Shown here: in pieces, positions 25,501-34,008 of the stretch | Layout: each line of letters starts with the position of its first letter | Numbering within the stretch: position 1 is the first letter of the stretch | Assembly: GCA_019637615.1 (NCBI GenBank) | Contig: JAHBVJ010000035.1 | Span: 1-64,000, forward strand | Source: Anaerolineae bacterium | GTDB lineage: Bacteria > Chloroflexota > Anaerolineae > Aggregatilineales > UBA2796 | DNA: 64,000 bases | Direction: 5' to 3' | Translations under genes and position numbers: made by a program | The notes under the pieces: model-generated | What the model saw: the letters and a program-made list of their open reading frames with translations, nothing else | What the model was told of the DNA's origin: nothing | The model's database searches: none

Positions 25501-25676
25501 GGCTCCGTGCTCGTATACGAGTGCCAACGATGACTCACTATGATTACCTATGAATTGTATCGAAAATTAACCAACACGGACAATCGTATCGTATAGACGG
25601 CGTTTGTTCTACGCAACTTCGTTTATAATTACCCATATCGACACATGTTCACGTATCGTAATCGGTGGTGATCAGG

Positions 25677-26963
25677 ATGAATGTTACATTGCAGTACGGA
25701 CGCAGCGGGCTTATGGTGGAATTGCCCTCCAGTGTTGATCTTGTCTCACCATCTGTCATTCCCGGTCTGCTCGATGAGCGGGCGGCCTTGCTCGATGCGT
25801 TACGCAATCCCATCGGCACCATCCCACTGCGAGAAAAAGTCAAACCAACCGACAAAGTGGTTATTGTCCACAGCGACATCACCCGCGCTACCCCCAATGA
25901 TCGCATCCTCCCGATCCTGATCGCGGAATTGGAGGAAGCAGGCATTCAGCCAGCCAATATCACGCTGCTGAATGCGCTCGGCACCCACCGCCCTCAGACG
26001 GAGGCCGAACTCCGCCGGATGCTTGGCGACCAGATCGTAGATTGTTATCGCTGTTTGCAGCACAACGCCTTTGATGACACCAACCTCGTCCCGCTCGGCA
26101 CAACCTCCTTTGGCAATCCGGTGCGCATCAATCGTCAATTCATGGAAGCCGACATCAAAATTCTGACGGGCTTCATCGAACCACATTTCTTCGCGGGTTT
26201 CAGTGGTGGCCCTAAAGGGGTGTTGCCGTCTGTGGCTGGTGCAGAAAGCGTCCTCAGCAATCATGGGCGCGACATGATCGCCAACCCCAAATCTACATGG
26301 GGCGTCACCGAGGGCAATCCTATCTGGGAGGAAATGCGCGAGGTAGCGCTCAAAACCAACCCCGATTTTCTGCTCAACGTCACGCTCAACGTTCACCGCC
26401 AGATTACGGGCATTTTCGCGGGCGATCTGCTGGCGGCACATGCGGCGGGCTGTGCGTTCGTCAAGGCACGGGCGATGGTCGCCGTTGATCAACCTTACGA
26501 TATTGCCATCACCACCAACAGCGGCTATCCGCTCGATCAAAACCTGTACCAGACGGTCAAAGGCATGAGCGCGGCGAGTCAGATCGTGCGCGAAGGCGGC
26601 ACCATTATCATGGTGGCGGCCTGTGAAGACGGTCTGCCCGATCATGGCGGATATGCGGCACTGCTGGCGGAAGCGGGATCACCGCGCGGAGTTTTGGACA
26701 TGTTGGCACGTCCCGGTTTCAGCGCGCACGATCAGTGGCAGGTACAAATTCAAGCCCTGATCCAACTTCGACAGCGTGTACACGTATACAGCGACGGTCT
26801 GACCGACGATCAGATCGCGCGGGCGCTGTTCACGCCCTGTCGCGATATTCCAGCCGCGCTCACTTACCTGATGAACCATTACGGGCCGGACGTGCGCGTA
26901 TGCGTCATGCCCGAAGGCCCCCAGACTATCGCTTATCTGCGCGAGGCTGTGCCGTCATCCTAG
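25677..26963 (+). CDS. larA: Nickel-dependent lactate racemase (LarA)
   Basis: 428 aa. LarA uses a nickel-pincer nucleotide bound covalently to a Lys to racemise lactate or other 2-hydroxy acids. The cofactor and catalytic residues of the Lactiplantibacillus enzyme (H108, H174, K184, H200) have counterparts at H104, H170, K180 and H196 with identical spacing, in ALGTHRPQT, FIEPHFFAGFSGGPKG and LSNHG. The start at 25677 gives the family-typical opening MNVTLQYGRSGL; a frame starting at 25665 is four codons longer. A TATAAT box lies at 25624-25629. The cofactor genes larB, larC and larE are not in this window. Confidence 0.9.
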   Translation: MNVTLQYGRSGLMVELPSSVDLVSPSVIPGLLDERAALLDALRNPIGTIPLREKVKPTDKVVIVHSDITRATPNDRILPILIAELEEAGIQPANITLLNALGTHRPQTEAELRRMLGDQIVDCYRCLQHNAFDDTNLVPLGTTSFGNPVRINRQFMEADIKILTGFIEPHFFAGFSGGPKGVLPSVAGAESVLSNHGRDMIANPKSTWGVTEGNPIWEEMREVALKTNPDFLLNVTLNVHRQITGIFAGDLLAAHAAGCAFVKARAMVAVDQPYDIAITTNSGYPLDQNLYQTVKGMSAASQIVREGGTIIMVAACEDGLPDHGGYAALLAEAGSPRGVLDMLARPGFSAHDQWQVQIQALIQLRQRVHVYSDGLTDDQIARALFTPCRDIPAALTYLMNHYGPDVRVCVMPEGPQTIAYLREAVPSS

Positions 26964-27001
26964 CTCAACGGCACAATGACTTGAATTTGTATTTTGCCTT
27001 T

Positions 27002-27033
27002 ACTAAGCACGAAGGACTGAGCACTCAGCACTT
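27002..27033. repeat. Heptamer element 1
   Basis: Four 7-base units with the pattern ACTNAGC, the second ending GG, then ACTT. It stops 3 bases before the ATG at 27037. Similar copies are at 27561, 40291, 46294 and (partial) 59183. Confidence 0.8.
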
Positions 27034-27036
27034 TTT

Positions 27037-27525
27037 ATGACTACACCGTTGCAGCGACCACAATCCGCCCCGCTCCGCTTCATTGCGGTACGGCTTAACA
27101 CGCCTGAACTGGGGCAGGTCGTGCGGCAAGCTGGCGTAGGTGAAGCACTGCGTGTCACAGTACAGTATCATGATGCGCGGCATCCCGATCAAGTCGCGAC
27201 ATTAACCAAATCCTTGACGGGCACTGCGACTTTGACGACGATCTATCGACGGACGGGCAGCGCGCCCCTGAGGCTGGACTATCCCGTCGAGGTTGAGCGT
27301 ATGCAGGCTCTGAATGCCAGTCTACGGCGCATCAACTTCGACAAGGTAGACGATGCCCCCTCCATTCCGTGGTTCGGGGCGGATTTGTGGCTGGTGGAAC
27401 GCGCCGCCGGTTCTTTTCATCATGACGTGATCATTGCGCCAGCCTCAGCAACTGGGGTTTATGCCGAGATCGTGGCGCTTATTCAGGCCAATTTGAGGGA
27501 AGCCGTCCGCGCCATCAACCCATGA
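27037..27525 (+). CDS. Hypothetical protein, 162 aa
   Basis: No family recognised. The protein is soluble, with a predicted mix of strands and two C-terminal helices (VYAEIVALIQANLREAVRAINP) and a Trp-containing SIPWFGADLWLVERAAGSFHHD stretch near 107-128. The heptamer element occupies the place of the ribosome-binding site: its last bases are 3 nt from the start codon, and no purine-rich Shine-Dalgarno is seen. It precedes a 90-aa gene and a CYTH gene on the same strand. Confidence 0.6.
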   Translation: MTTPLQRPQSAPLRFIAVRLNTPELGQVVRQAGVGEALRVTVQYHDARHPDQVATLTKSLTGTATLTTIYRRTGSAPLRLDYPVEVERMQALNASLRRINFDKVDDAPSIPWFGADLWLVERAAGSFHHDVIIAPASATGVYAEIVALIQANLREAVRAINP

Positions 27526-27560
27526 CAAAATCTTGCCGCGTGCCATGATTTTTGCTATTT

Positions 27561-27592
27561 ACTAAGCACGACGGACTGAGCACTCAACACTT
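27561..27592. repeat. Heptamer element 2
   Basis: The same four-unit pattern as at 27002 with three substitutions. It is followed by AGGAGG and the ATG at 27604, so here the element sits just upstream of a strong ribosome site. Confidence 0.8.
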
Positions 27593-27603
27593 TTAGGAGG
27601 GCT

Positions 27604-27876
27604 ATGCCGAACCGACAGCACTATCACATCTCTGCGCGTCTAAATGGGGATTCTTTAACGTTGCGTGAACAGCTAAACCGCCAAGTCAGTCTGCCTACGA
27701 CGCAGCTAGACTACCTTCCAAGCCATGACGATCAGCCGATTCCCGTCACCGTCTATTGGAAAACCTGCGTTCCCGACGATCTACAGTATGAACACGTGCA
27801 GCGCCAAGTGCTCGCCTACTGTGCGCAGCTCTATCTGGAAAAAGATTACGAAGGCCCGATCAACTGCTGCCTATAA
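27604..27876 (+). CDS. Hypothetical protein, 90 aa
   Basis: No family recognised. A strong AGGAGG site lies 5 bases before the ATG. The protein has three Cys residues, two of them adjacent near the C-terminus (INCCL), and a KTCVPDD segment near 53-59. It ends 7 bases before the CYTH gene, so the two are likely co-transcribed and may act together. Confidence 0.6.
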   Translation: MPNRQHYHISARLNGDSLTLREQLNRQVSLPTTQLDYLPSHDDQPIPVTVYWKTCVPDDLQYEHVQRQVLAYCAQLYLEKDYEGPINCCL

Positions 27877-27883
27877 GGATGCT

Positions 27884-28489
27884 ATGAGTAACTCAAAAAC
27901 CGTCGAAACCGAAGTCAAACTCTATGTCACCGATCTCACGTCTATCGAGCAGCGGTTACAAGCCTTAGGCGCGCATCTCGCCGCCCCGCGTGTCTATGAG
28001 CGCAATGTGCGCTACGAAGATGCTGCCAATTCGTTGACCAAAAACGAGAAAGTGCTGCGTCTGCGCATGGACTCGCGTGCCCGTCTGACGTATAAAGACC
28101 CCTACAACACCACGACCACGGGCATTATGTCCCGCACCGAACTAGAAGTGACTGTCAGCGACTTCGAGATGATGGATTTGATCCTACGCAAGCTTGGCTT
28201 TTACGCCGCGTGGACGTACGACAAATATCGCACCACCTACGAGATGGATGACTGCGAAATCGTCTTGGATGAGTTGGGGTTTGGCCTATTCGTGGAAATC
28301 GAAGGCGAGGCCGACGCCATCGAAGCCATGATCACCAAACTTGGTCTGACGAATGTCAAACGCATCCCTGCCAGCTACAGCGTATTGTTCTTCCGTGTCA
28401 AACGTCAGCTTGGCCTCACCTTCGATGATCTCACTTTCGAGAATTTCAAAGGTGTCACCATCCCGCCCACGCTGATCGAGTCGCTTTGA
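27884..28489 (+). CDS. CYTH domain protein (class IV adenylate cyclase/ThTPase-like)
   Basis: 201 aa. The CYTH tunnel fold is marked by its N-terminal EXEXK motif (ETEVK, residues 8-12), followed by LRLRMDSRARLTYKDP near 60-75 and the acidic EIEGE near 140. The family acts on triphosphates with Mg2+; members include CyaB cyclases, thiamine triphosphatases and tripolyphosphatases, and the substrate cannot be told from sequence. AAGGAT lies 4 bases before the ATG at 27884. The gene follows two small hypothetical genes. Confidence 0.85.
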   Translation: MSNSKTVETEVKLYVTDLTSIEQRLQALGAHLAAPRVYERNVRYEDAANSLTKNEKVLRLRMDSRARLTYKDPYNTTTTGIMSRTELEVTVSDFEMMDLILRKLGFYAAWTYDKYRTTYEMDDCEIVLDELGFGLFVEIEGEADAIEAMITKLGLTNVKRIPASYSVLFFRVKRQLGLTFDDLTFENFKGVTIPPTLIESL

Positions 28490-28639
28490 GCCATCAAAAC
28501 TGTCTGAGGCTTGCAATAATCACCACTCACCACGACAATGTGCAGTAAGGAATGTTCGCGCTGGCAATCGTGGTGATGTCGGTTTGTCTGCGGAACATGC
28601 CCGCTTTCGTCCAGTCAAAGCTACATCACGCTTGTTATC

Positions 28640-28945
28640 ATGGTCATTGGTGCTTGTACCATCGAACTTGAGCTTCCCGGCGTCGCTTCCCTTAAGGAGA
28701 AACGCAGCACGCTCAAGACGCTCATCGCCCGTCTCCACCGCGAGTTCAACATCTCAGCAGCCGAAGTGGATTTGCAAGACGAATGGGATGTGACCATTCT
28801 CGGTATCTCCACCGTCAGCAACGATGCTGCTCACGCGCAGAAATGGCTGCAAAACGTGATCGAATGGATCGAGAAATACCGCCCCGATCTTGAGGTTGTC
28901 GATCACTACATCGAGGTCATTCACTTCAGTTCGAGCGCACGCTAA
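28640..28945 (+). CDS. DUF503 family protein (YlxP-like)
   Basis: 101 aa, full length for DUF503. The family pattern is clear: a first strand (IGACTIELELPGVASLKEKRSTLKTLI), VDLQDEWDVTILGISTVSND and a C-terminal strand. In Bacillus the homologue YlxP lies in the nusA-infB-rbfA operon and is linked to ribosome assembly; here that operon is not adjacent. A hairpin terminator follows. Confidence 0.88.
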   Translation: MVIGACTIELELPGVASLKEKRSTLKTLIARLHREFNISAAEVDLQDEWDVTILGISTVSNDAAHAQKWLQNVIEWIEKYRPDLEVVDHYIEVIHFSSSAR

Positions 28946-28951
28946 TCTATG

Positions 28952-28971
28952 GGGCGGTTGGTGAGCCGCCC
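28952..28971 (+). terminator. Terminator-like hairpin after DUF503
   Basis: GGGCGG (28952-28957) pairs with CCGCCC (28966-28971) around an 8-base loop. It lies 7 bases after the stop and between convergent genes. No T-run follows on the plus strand. Confidence 0.5.
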
Positions 28972-28977
28972 TCAACC

Positions 28978-29214
28978 CTATAATTTATCCGGCTCATCCG
29001 GATCCATATCAGGGACTTGCGCCATCGCTTCAAGAAATTTCTGACGACTCGCGCGTTTTGCCCGCGTTGCAACGACATCAAATGTGAGCATTGCCGATAC
29101 TTTTTCCGCGAGTGCTAACATGATGAACTGATTGAGCGAGACATGATCGCGTTCAGCCAATGTTTTTGCTCGTTCGTATAAATCATCCGCCAGAAGCAAT
29201 TCGATGGTTTTCAC
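28978..29214 (-). CDS. Ribbon-helix-helix (CopG/HicB-like) protein
   Basis: 78 aa. The N-terminal strand and two helices (TIELLLADDLYERAKTLAERDHVSLNQFIMLALAEKV) fit a ribbon-helix-helix DNA-binding dimer such as those in HicB-type antitoxins. No toxin gene adjoins it, so it may be a solitary repressor or an orphan antitoxin. The start is GTG with GGGGAG 6 bases before it. A molybdoenzyme gene ends 34 bp away upstream on the same strand at 29248. Confidence 0.75.
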   Translation of the reverse strand: MKTIELLLADDLYERAKTLAERDHVSLNQFIMLALAEKVSAMLTFDVVATRAKRASRQKFLEAMAQVPDMDPDEPDKL

Positions 29215-29247
29215 TGAGTTCTCCCCGTAAAATGCTAATGGTCTACA

Positions 29248-30324
29248 TTAATCCAGCTTCAGCAGCACCTCATGGATCGCATCACTGCCATCGGGAAAGG
29301 CTCCCGCGAAGGTGCCCCGTGCCTCATGCGCCTGTGTGAATCCCGTCGAGTCCGTCGCCCGCACCGCGATCCGGTACAACGCTGGCGTTGGTGGTGACCA
29401 CACATGCGTCCACCACGTCCACACCAGCGGACTCGGTGGCGCGATCAGCACGACGGGCTGCCACACTCGCTGCTCGTTCGGGTCGGTGCGGATCGCAATC
29501 TCAACCTTGGTGATCGCCTCTAACCCGGAGAAGGCCATCCCCGTCAGTCGGATTGGCGCGGTAAACGAAATATTCTTTGCTGGTTCCCTGATCTGCGAAA
29601 TCGTATTGACGGTAGCGACGTTCGACCATCCCCTGAATTCTTGCTCCCAATAGCCGAGCTTTTCTTTGTCGGAAAATGTGATTCGCGTGATCCATTTGGG
29701 CTGCTTCTGCCCGTACAAACCGGGGATCAAGATGCGCAGCGGGTAGCCGTGTTCGGGTGGCAACGCCTCCCCATTCGCGAGATAAGCCAGCATCACATCC
29801 GGCTGCGTCAACCATTTCAACGCTACCGACGTGAAGTATCCGTCAGCGGCTTCAAAATTCACATAGGCGGCTTCTGCCTTGATGCCGATTCTCTCAACAA
29901 TCGTGGCGAAATCGATGCCCGTCCACACGATATTGCCGATGAGTGACCCACCTACCGGATTGCTGATGCACGACAGCGTGCGCATCGACTCGATGGCGGG
30001 CAGCGCGTGGATATCTTCCATCGTCAGCGTCAGCGGTGTCTCGACCAAACCGTCGATCTTCAATGCCCATCGTGTCAATTCTTCTGGCTTCGGCGTCAAA
30101 CGGTACGACGTGACGTACAAATCCTTGATCGGTGTGATCGGGACGCTGGTCAGGGGCGGTGCGAGGGTGGCGGTGGGCTGCGGAACGTTGGTCGGTGTAG
30201 GCGAAGGCGGTGGACGCGTACTACCCGGCACATATACTGTCGGCGCAACGCGATCTGGACGGCAGCCAGCCGCCAAGCCAGCCAGCGCGAGGGACGAAAG
30301 GCGCAAAAATTGGCGTCGTTTCAT
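29248..30324 (-). CDS. Exported molybdopterin-dependent oxidoreductase (sulfite oxidase/MsrP family), lipoprotein
   Basis: 358 aa. The N-terminus has a Tat-like RRQFLRL and a lipobox LAAGC with Cys21, then a Pro/Thr-rich stalk to about residue 60. Residues about 70-230 are the sulfite-oxidase-type Mo-cofactor domain with the Mo-ligand Cys at 119 (MRTLSCISN) and GLYGQKQPKWI; 255-355 form the Mo-co dimerisation (Ig-like) domain. The family includes sulfite oxidases, nitrate reductases and methionine-sulfoxide reductases. No cytochrome or membrane partner is adjacent, so the electron partner is unknown. Confidence 0.88.
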   Translation of the reverse strand: MKRRQFLRLSSLALAGLAAGCRPDRVAPTVYVPGSTRPPPSPTPTNVPQPTATLAPPLTSVPITPIKDLYVTSYRLTPKPEELTRWALKIDGLVETPLTLTMEDIHALPAIESMRTLSCISNPVGGSLIGNIVWTGIDFATIVERIGIKAEAAYVNFEAADGYFTSVALKWLTQPDVMLAYLANGEALPPEHGYPLRILIPGLYGQKQPKWITRITFSDKEKLGYWEQEFRGWSNVATVNTISQIREPAKNISFTAPIRLTGMAFSGLEAITKVEIAIRTDPNEQRVWQPVVLIAPPSPLVWTWWTHVWSPPTPALYRIAVRATDSTGFTQAHEARGTFAGAFPDGSDAIHEVLLKLD

Positions 30325-30406
30325 GGTACATGCTCATCGGCGTACATGGATGATAGCCTGATTGTACCGATCAATGCTTTCCAATTGAATGAGAGCTTAC
30401 AAAATA

Positions 30407-30440
30407 ACAGGCCATATCGGGTTCTCTCGATATGGCCTGT
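30407..30440 (-). terminator. Intrinsic terminator of the GH3 gene
   Basis: A perfect 13-bp stem (ACAGGCCATATCG at 30407-30419 with its inverse at 30428-30440) lies 40 bp after the GH3 stop, with TGTTATTTTG following on the minus strand. Confidence 0.8.
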
Positions 30441-30479
30441 CACCAAAGGTGGGAGCTGCCCTGTTATTGATCGATCTGC

Positions 30480-32837
30480 CTACGTTGCCGAGGCTTGGCT
30501 GAAGAATACTTTTTTGCCCGTGATGTCCGTTTTCACACCCTGAATCTCGAACGTTCCGGTGCAGTGAATATCCTTGGCGGAACTACCTACCATCACATCG
30601 ACCACCCCCGGCTCAACCACGTAATTCTGATCGCGGTCATAAAAACCGAGTTGACGGGCGTTGATGCGGAACGTCACACGGCGGGTTTGCTTCGGCTCAA
30701 GCGTCACACGCAAATAGCCTTTGAGTTCCTTCAGCGGGCGTGTGACGGCGGTTACGATCTGATGCAGGTATAACTGTACGACCTCATCGCCAGTGCGTTC
30801 GCCAGCATTCGTCACATCCACGCTGATCGTGACCTCACCGTCGATGCCAGTCATGGCAGGCGCGATGCTCAGATTATTGAATTCAAAGCAGGTGTAACTC
30901 AGTCCGAAGCCGAACGGATACAGCGGCTTGACACTGGTTTCGACGTAGTCTTCCTTCCAGTGCGAACGCCCGCCGGATGGACGATGCCCGTAGAACGTCG
31001 GCACTTGCCCGACCGAGCGCGGGAACGTAATCGGCAGTTTGCCGCCGGGATTCACATCCCCGAACAGCACATCAGCGATAGCATTCGCGCCTTCTTCGGA
31101 GGGGAACCATGCTTCCACGATAGCGGGCACCGATTCCGCGATCCACTCAAGGCTAACGGGTCTACCATTCACCAACACCAGCACGATGGGTGTGCCCGTG
31201 TCGTAGATCGCCTTGACGAGCTGTTCCTGCATACCGGGCAGTTGCAAGTCAGCACGGTCACGTGCCTCGCCGCTGGTGCAACCGTCCGATAAACCGCCCT
31301 TATCGCCCACGACCACGATAGCGAGTTCAGACTGCTTCGCGATTCTCACCGCTTCCTCGAAGCCGCCCGTCGCATCGCTGATCACATCGCAACCCTTGGC
31401 GTACTCCACCTTGGTAGCCGCGCCAACCTTCGCCTTGATCGCGGCGAGTATGCTGTTCGCGGACATGAAATCGTCGCTCCAGACAATATCGTCGGGCAGC
31501 GGTTGGTTGAAGACATTGCCTTGATGCTTAGACTCCATCAGCGATTCCACGTGTGAAGGATACGCGTAATCCCCGAACAGGTTACGCACGCTGTCAGCGT
31601 TAGGCCCGATCACGGCGATGGAGCCGAGCTGCTTGCTCAAGGGCAATGTATGATTGTCATTTTTCAGCAGCACAATCGACTTCTGTGCAATCGTCCGCGC
31701 TAACTGTCGCTGCTCGGCGGTGTCAAAGTCAACTTTAGCTACATCTACGTAGGGATTATCAAAAATACCTAAGGCAAACTTTTGCGTAAGTACCCGCTGC
31801 ACAGCGAGATTAATGAGTTCTTCTTTGATCATGCCGCTCTGCACAGCTTCACGCAGCGGACTGCCATACGAGTCTGTGAAGGGCAGTTCCACGTCCAAGC
31901 CAGCTTCCAACGCCATCAGCGCCGCTTCGCCCTTGCTCCGTGCGATATGATGATACGTATTCAGCATCGTGATCGCGAAGTAGTCAGAGACGACCGTGCC
32001 GTCAAAGCCCCATTCACCGCGCAAAATATCGGTCAAAAGTTCCTTCGAACTGCCGCACGGCACACCGTCCAACTCGTTGTAAGCGTTCATGATCGAGGCT
32101 AACTTGCCTTCGCGTACGGCGGCTTCAAACGGGAATAAGTACACCTCGCGCATTTCACGCCACGGGATATGCGGTGGTGCCCAGTTCATCCCCCCCTCGG
32201 ACATACCGTAACCGACAAAATGCTTGGCTGTCGCCACGACGCCTTGATCAAGCGTCTTCCCTTGCAAACCGTCGATGTAGGCCACGCCCATACTTGCCGT
32301 TAGATAGGGGTCTTCGCCAAATGTCTCTTCCACGCGTCCCCAACGTGCATCGCGTGCCACATCTAGCACGGGTGAAAGCGCATGATGCGCACCCACCGAC
32401 CGCATCTGCACGCGGATCACGTCAGACATCGCGCGGACAAGCTCAGGATCCCATGTGCTCGACACACCGATGGCTTGCGGAAATACCGTTGCCTCGCGTG
32501 CCATATAACCGCTGCAACATTCCTCGTGGATCACCGCCGGAATGCTTAACCGCGTATGCTCGATCAAAAATTTCTGAATCTGATTGGTCAGCGCAGCGCT
32601 CTCAGCGGGTTTTACGTTGCTAGCGCCGCCGACGCGTGTGATATGCCCGACGCCTGTGGACAGCAGTGTTTGTACTTTTGCAGCATCATAGGTCGTGCCG
32701 TTCAACAGCTCATAGACCCAATAACTGCCTAATTGGGCGATCTTTTCATCCAGCGTCATCTCTGACAAAAGTGCGTCCACGCGCTCCCGTATGGAGCGTG
32801 ACGCATCTTTATAGACTGCTTGATTGGATATTGCCAT
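30480..32837 (-). CDS. Glycoside hydrolase family 3 (beta-glucosidase/beta-xylosidase)
   Basis: 785 aa with the full three-domain GH3 layout: TIM barrel (about 10-340), alpha/beta sandwich (380-600) and C-terminal fibronectin III-like domain (690-775). The catalytic Asp is D285 in VVSDYF; the substrate-binding KHFVGYG is at 205-211. No signal peptide, so it acts in the cytoplasm on imported oligosaccharides. The ATG at 32837 is used; an in-frame GTG nine codons upstream is weaker. It is the last gene of the glycoside locus. A hairpin (33042-33063) separates it from the permease gene, so it may also have its own promoter. Confidence 0.92.
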   Translation of the reverse strand: MAISNQAVYKDASRSIRERVDALLSEMTLDEKIAQLGSYWVYELLNGTTYDAAKVQTLLSTGVGHITRVGGASNVKPAESAALTNQIQKFLIEHTRLSIPAVIHEECCSGYMAREATVFPQAIGVSSTWDPELVRAMSDVIRVQMRSVGAHHALSPVLDVARDARWGRVEETFGEDPYLTASMGVAYIDGLQGKTLDQGVVATAKHFVGYGMSEGGMNWAPPHIPWREMREVYLFPFEAAVREGKLASIMNAYNELDGVPCGSSKELLTDILRGEWGFDGTVVSDYFAITMLNTYHHIARSKGEAALMALEAGLDVELPFTDSYGSPLREAVQSGMIKEELINLAVQRVLTQKFALGIFDNPYVDVAKVDFDTAEQRQLARTIAQKSIVLLKNDNHTLPLSKQLGSIAVIGPNADSVRNLFGDYAYPSHVESLMESKHQGNVFNQPLPDDIVWSDDFMSANSILAAIKAKVGAATKVEYAKGCDVISDATGGFEEAVRIAKQSELAIVVVGDKGGLSDGCTSGEARDRADLQLPGMQEQLVKAIYDTGTPIVLVLVNGRPVSLEWIAESVPAIVEAWFPSEEGANAIADVLFGDVNPGGKLPITFPRSVGQVPTFYGHRPSGGRSHWKEDYVETSVKPLYPFGFGLSYTCFEFNNLSIAPAMTGIDGEVTISVDVTNAGERTGDEVVQLYLHQIVTAVTRPLKELKGYLRVTLEPKQTRRVTFRINARQLGFYDRDQNYVVEPGVVDVMVGSSAKDIHCTGTFEIQGVKTDITGKKVFFSQASAT

Positions 32838-33041
32838 AACCCTTTGCGCAAAGTGTACCGTCACCGTGAGTCGTCAAGTGAAGGACGCTTTGCTCCTTTC
32901 TGTGTTAGTGTGTTCAGCCTATTCCCTCGTCGGTGAGGGATTCTCGTTCTTCGTCAACTACAAACGATGAACTGCGAGGTTGGCTCGCAGACCATGATCA
33001 TTACTACGTGCAAGTGGCTCATAGGGTAGAAATAGGGAAAG

Positions 33042-33063
33042 ACAGACCTACCAAGAGGTCTGT
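33042..33063 (-). terminator. Terminator-like hairpin after the MalG-type permease
   Basis: ACAGACCT (33042-33049) pairs with AGGTCTGT (33056-33063), loop of 6. It lies 38 bp after the permease stop, with a pyrimidine-rich stretch following on the minus strand. Confidence 0.55.
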
Positions 33064-33100
33064 GCAGCATTGAATCTAGAATGTGAATGATCCACTGATC

Positions 33101-33994
33101 TCAACCCTTGAGTTCACCGCCCGTCAAACCTGTCACGATATACCGTTGGGTGAACAGATAGAAGATCACGGCAGGGACGATCAGGATCGTGACAAAGGCC
33201 ATGATCTTGCCCCAATCAGCGCCATACTGACCTTGGAACTGCATGATACCCAACGTGAGAGGCCATTTTTTATCGTCATTCAGCACCAACAGCGGCAAGA
33301 AATATTCATTCCACGCCACAATGGTTTGTAGTACCAGCACGGTGCCCAGCGCCGGACGCGCCAGCGGCAGCAAGATGTAGCGGAAAAAGCCAAGCGTATC
33401 GCAACCATCGATATACGACGCGTCTTCCAATTCACCGGGGATTGATCGGAAGAACCCGCGTAGGATGATGGTACTGCCCGGAATGGCGAAGGCCACCAGC
33501 GGCAGGATGATTCCCCACAGGTTATTGATCAACCCCAGATTTCGTACCTGAAGGTAAACGGGCAAAAACGCCACGGTGATTGGGAACAACAAGCCGAGCG
33601 TGAAAAAGTTGAAAATAAGCTCGCGTCCCGGGAACACCAATCGAGCGAAGACGAACGCCAGCAGCGTCGAGGTGACTAACGTAAGCGACACCGTGCCGAG
33701 CACAATCAGCCCGCTGTTGCCTAGCTGTTGCCAAAAGGTCGAGGGCGCGCGAGTATCCGATCCTACGTCCAGAATTTCAGAGTAGTTGCTCCAACGCGGA
33801 TTGGTAGGAAAACTAAAAGGCGCGGAAAGGATTTCACCCGTTGACTTTAGCCCGCCCATGATAGCCGTGATGACTGGGGTAAGAATGATCAACGACAGAA
33901 TGATCAGCAAAACATAGATCATGATTCGCGACACGATTTGGCGGACGTTCAGCGGGCGTGCGACATGCGTTGGTGTAGTAGTTATTGACGACAC
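33101..33994 (-). CDS. Sugar ABC transporter permease (MalG type)
   Basis: 297 aa, six transmembrane segments. The N-terminal helix (IVSRIMIYVLLIILSLIILTPVITAI) and the EAA loop (ELEDASYIDGCDTLGFFRYILLPLARPAL) near 205-233 are typical of carbohydrate (CUT1) permeases. It forms a heterodimer with the MalF-type protein encoded immediately upstream (14 bp gap). The start is GTG with AAGGGAG 8 bases before it. Confidence 0.92.
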   Translation of the reverse strand: MSSITTTPTHVARPLNVRQIVSRIMIYVLLIILSLIILTPVITAIMGGLKSTGEILSAPFSFPTNPRWSNYSEILDVGSDTRAPSTFWQQLGNSGLIVLGTVSLTLVTSTLLAFVFARLVFPGRELIFNFFTLGLLFPITVAFLPVYLQVRNLGLINNLWGIILPLVAFAIPGSTIILRGFFRSIPGELEDASYIDGCDTLGFFRYILLPLARPALGTVLVLQTIVAWNEYFLPLLVLNDDKKWPLTLGIMQFQGQYGADWGKIMAFVTILIVPAVIFYLFTQRYIVTGLTGGELKG

Positions 33995-34008
33995 AGTTCA
34001 ACTCCCTT

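Noticed and set aside
27002..27592. Possible CRISPR-like array from the repeated heptamer elements
   Set aside because: Only single 32-bp copies far apart, no regular spacers and no cas genes.
28978..29214. HicA/HicB toxin-antitoxin pair
   Set aside because: Only the ribbon-helix-helix protein is present; no HicA-like small toxin gene adjoins it.
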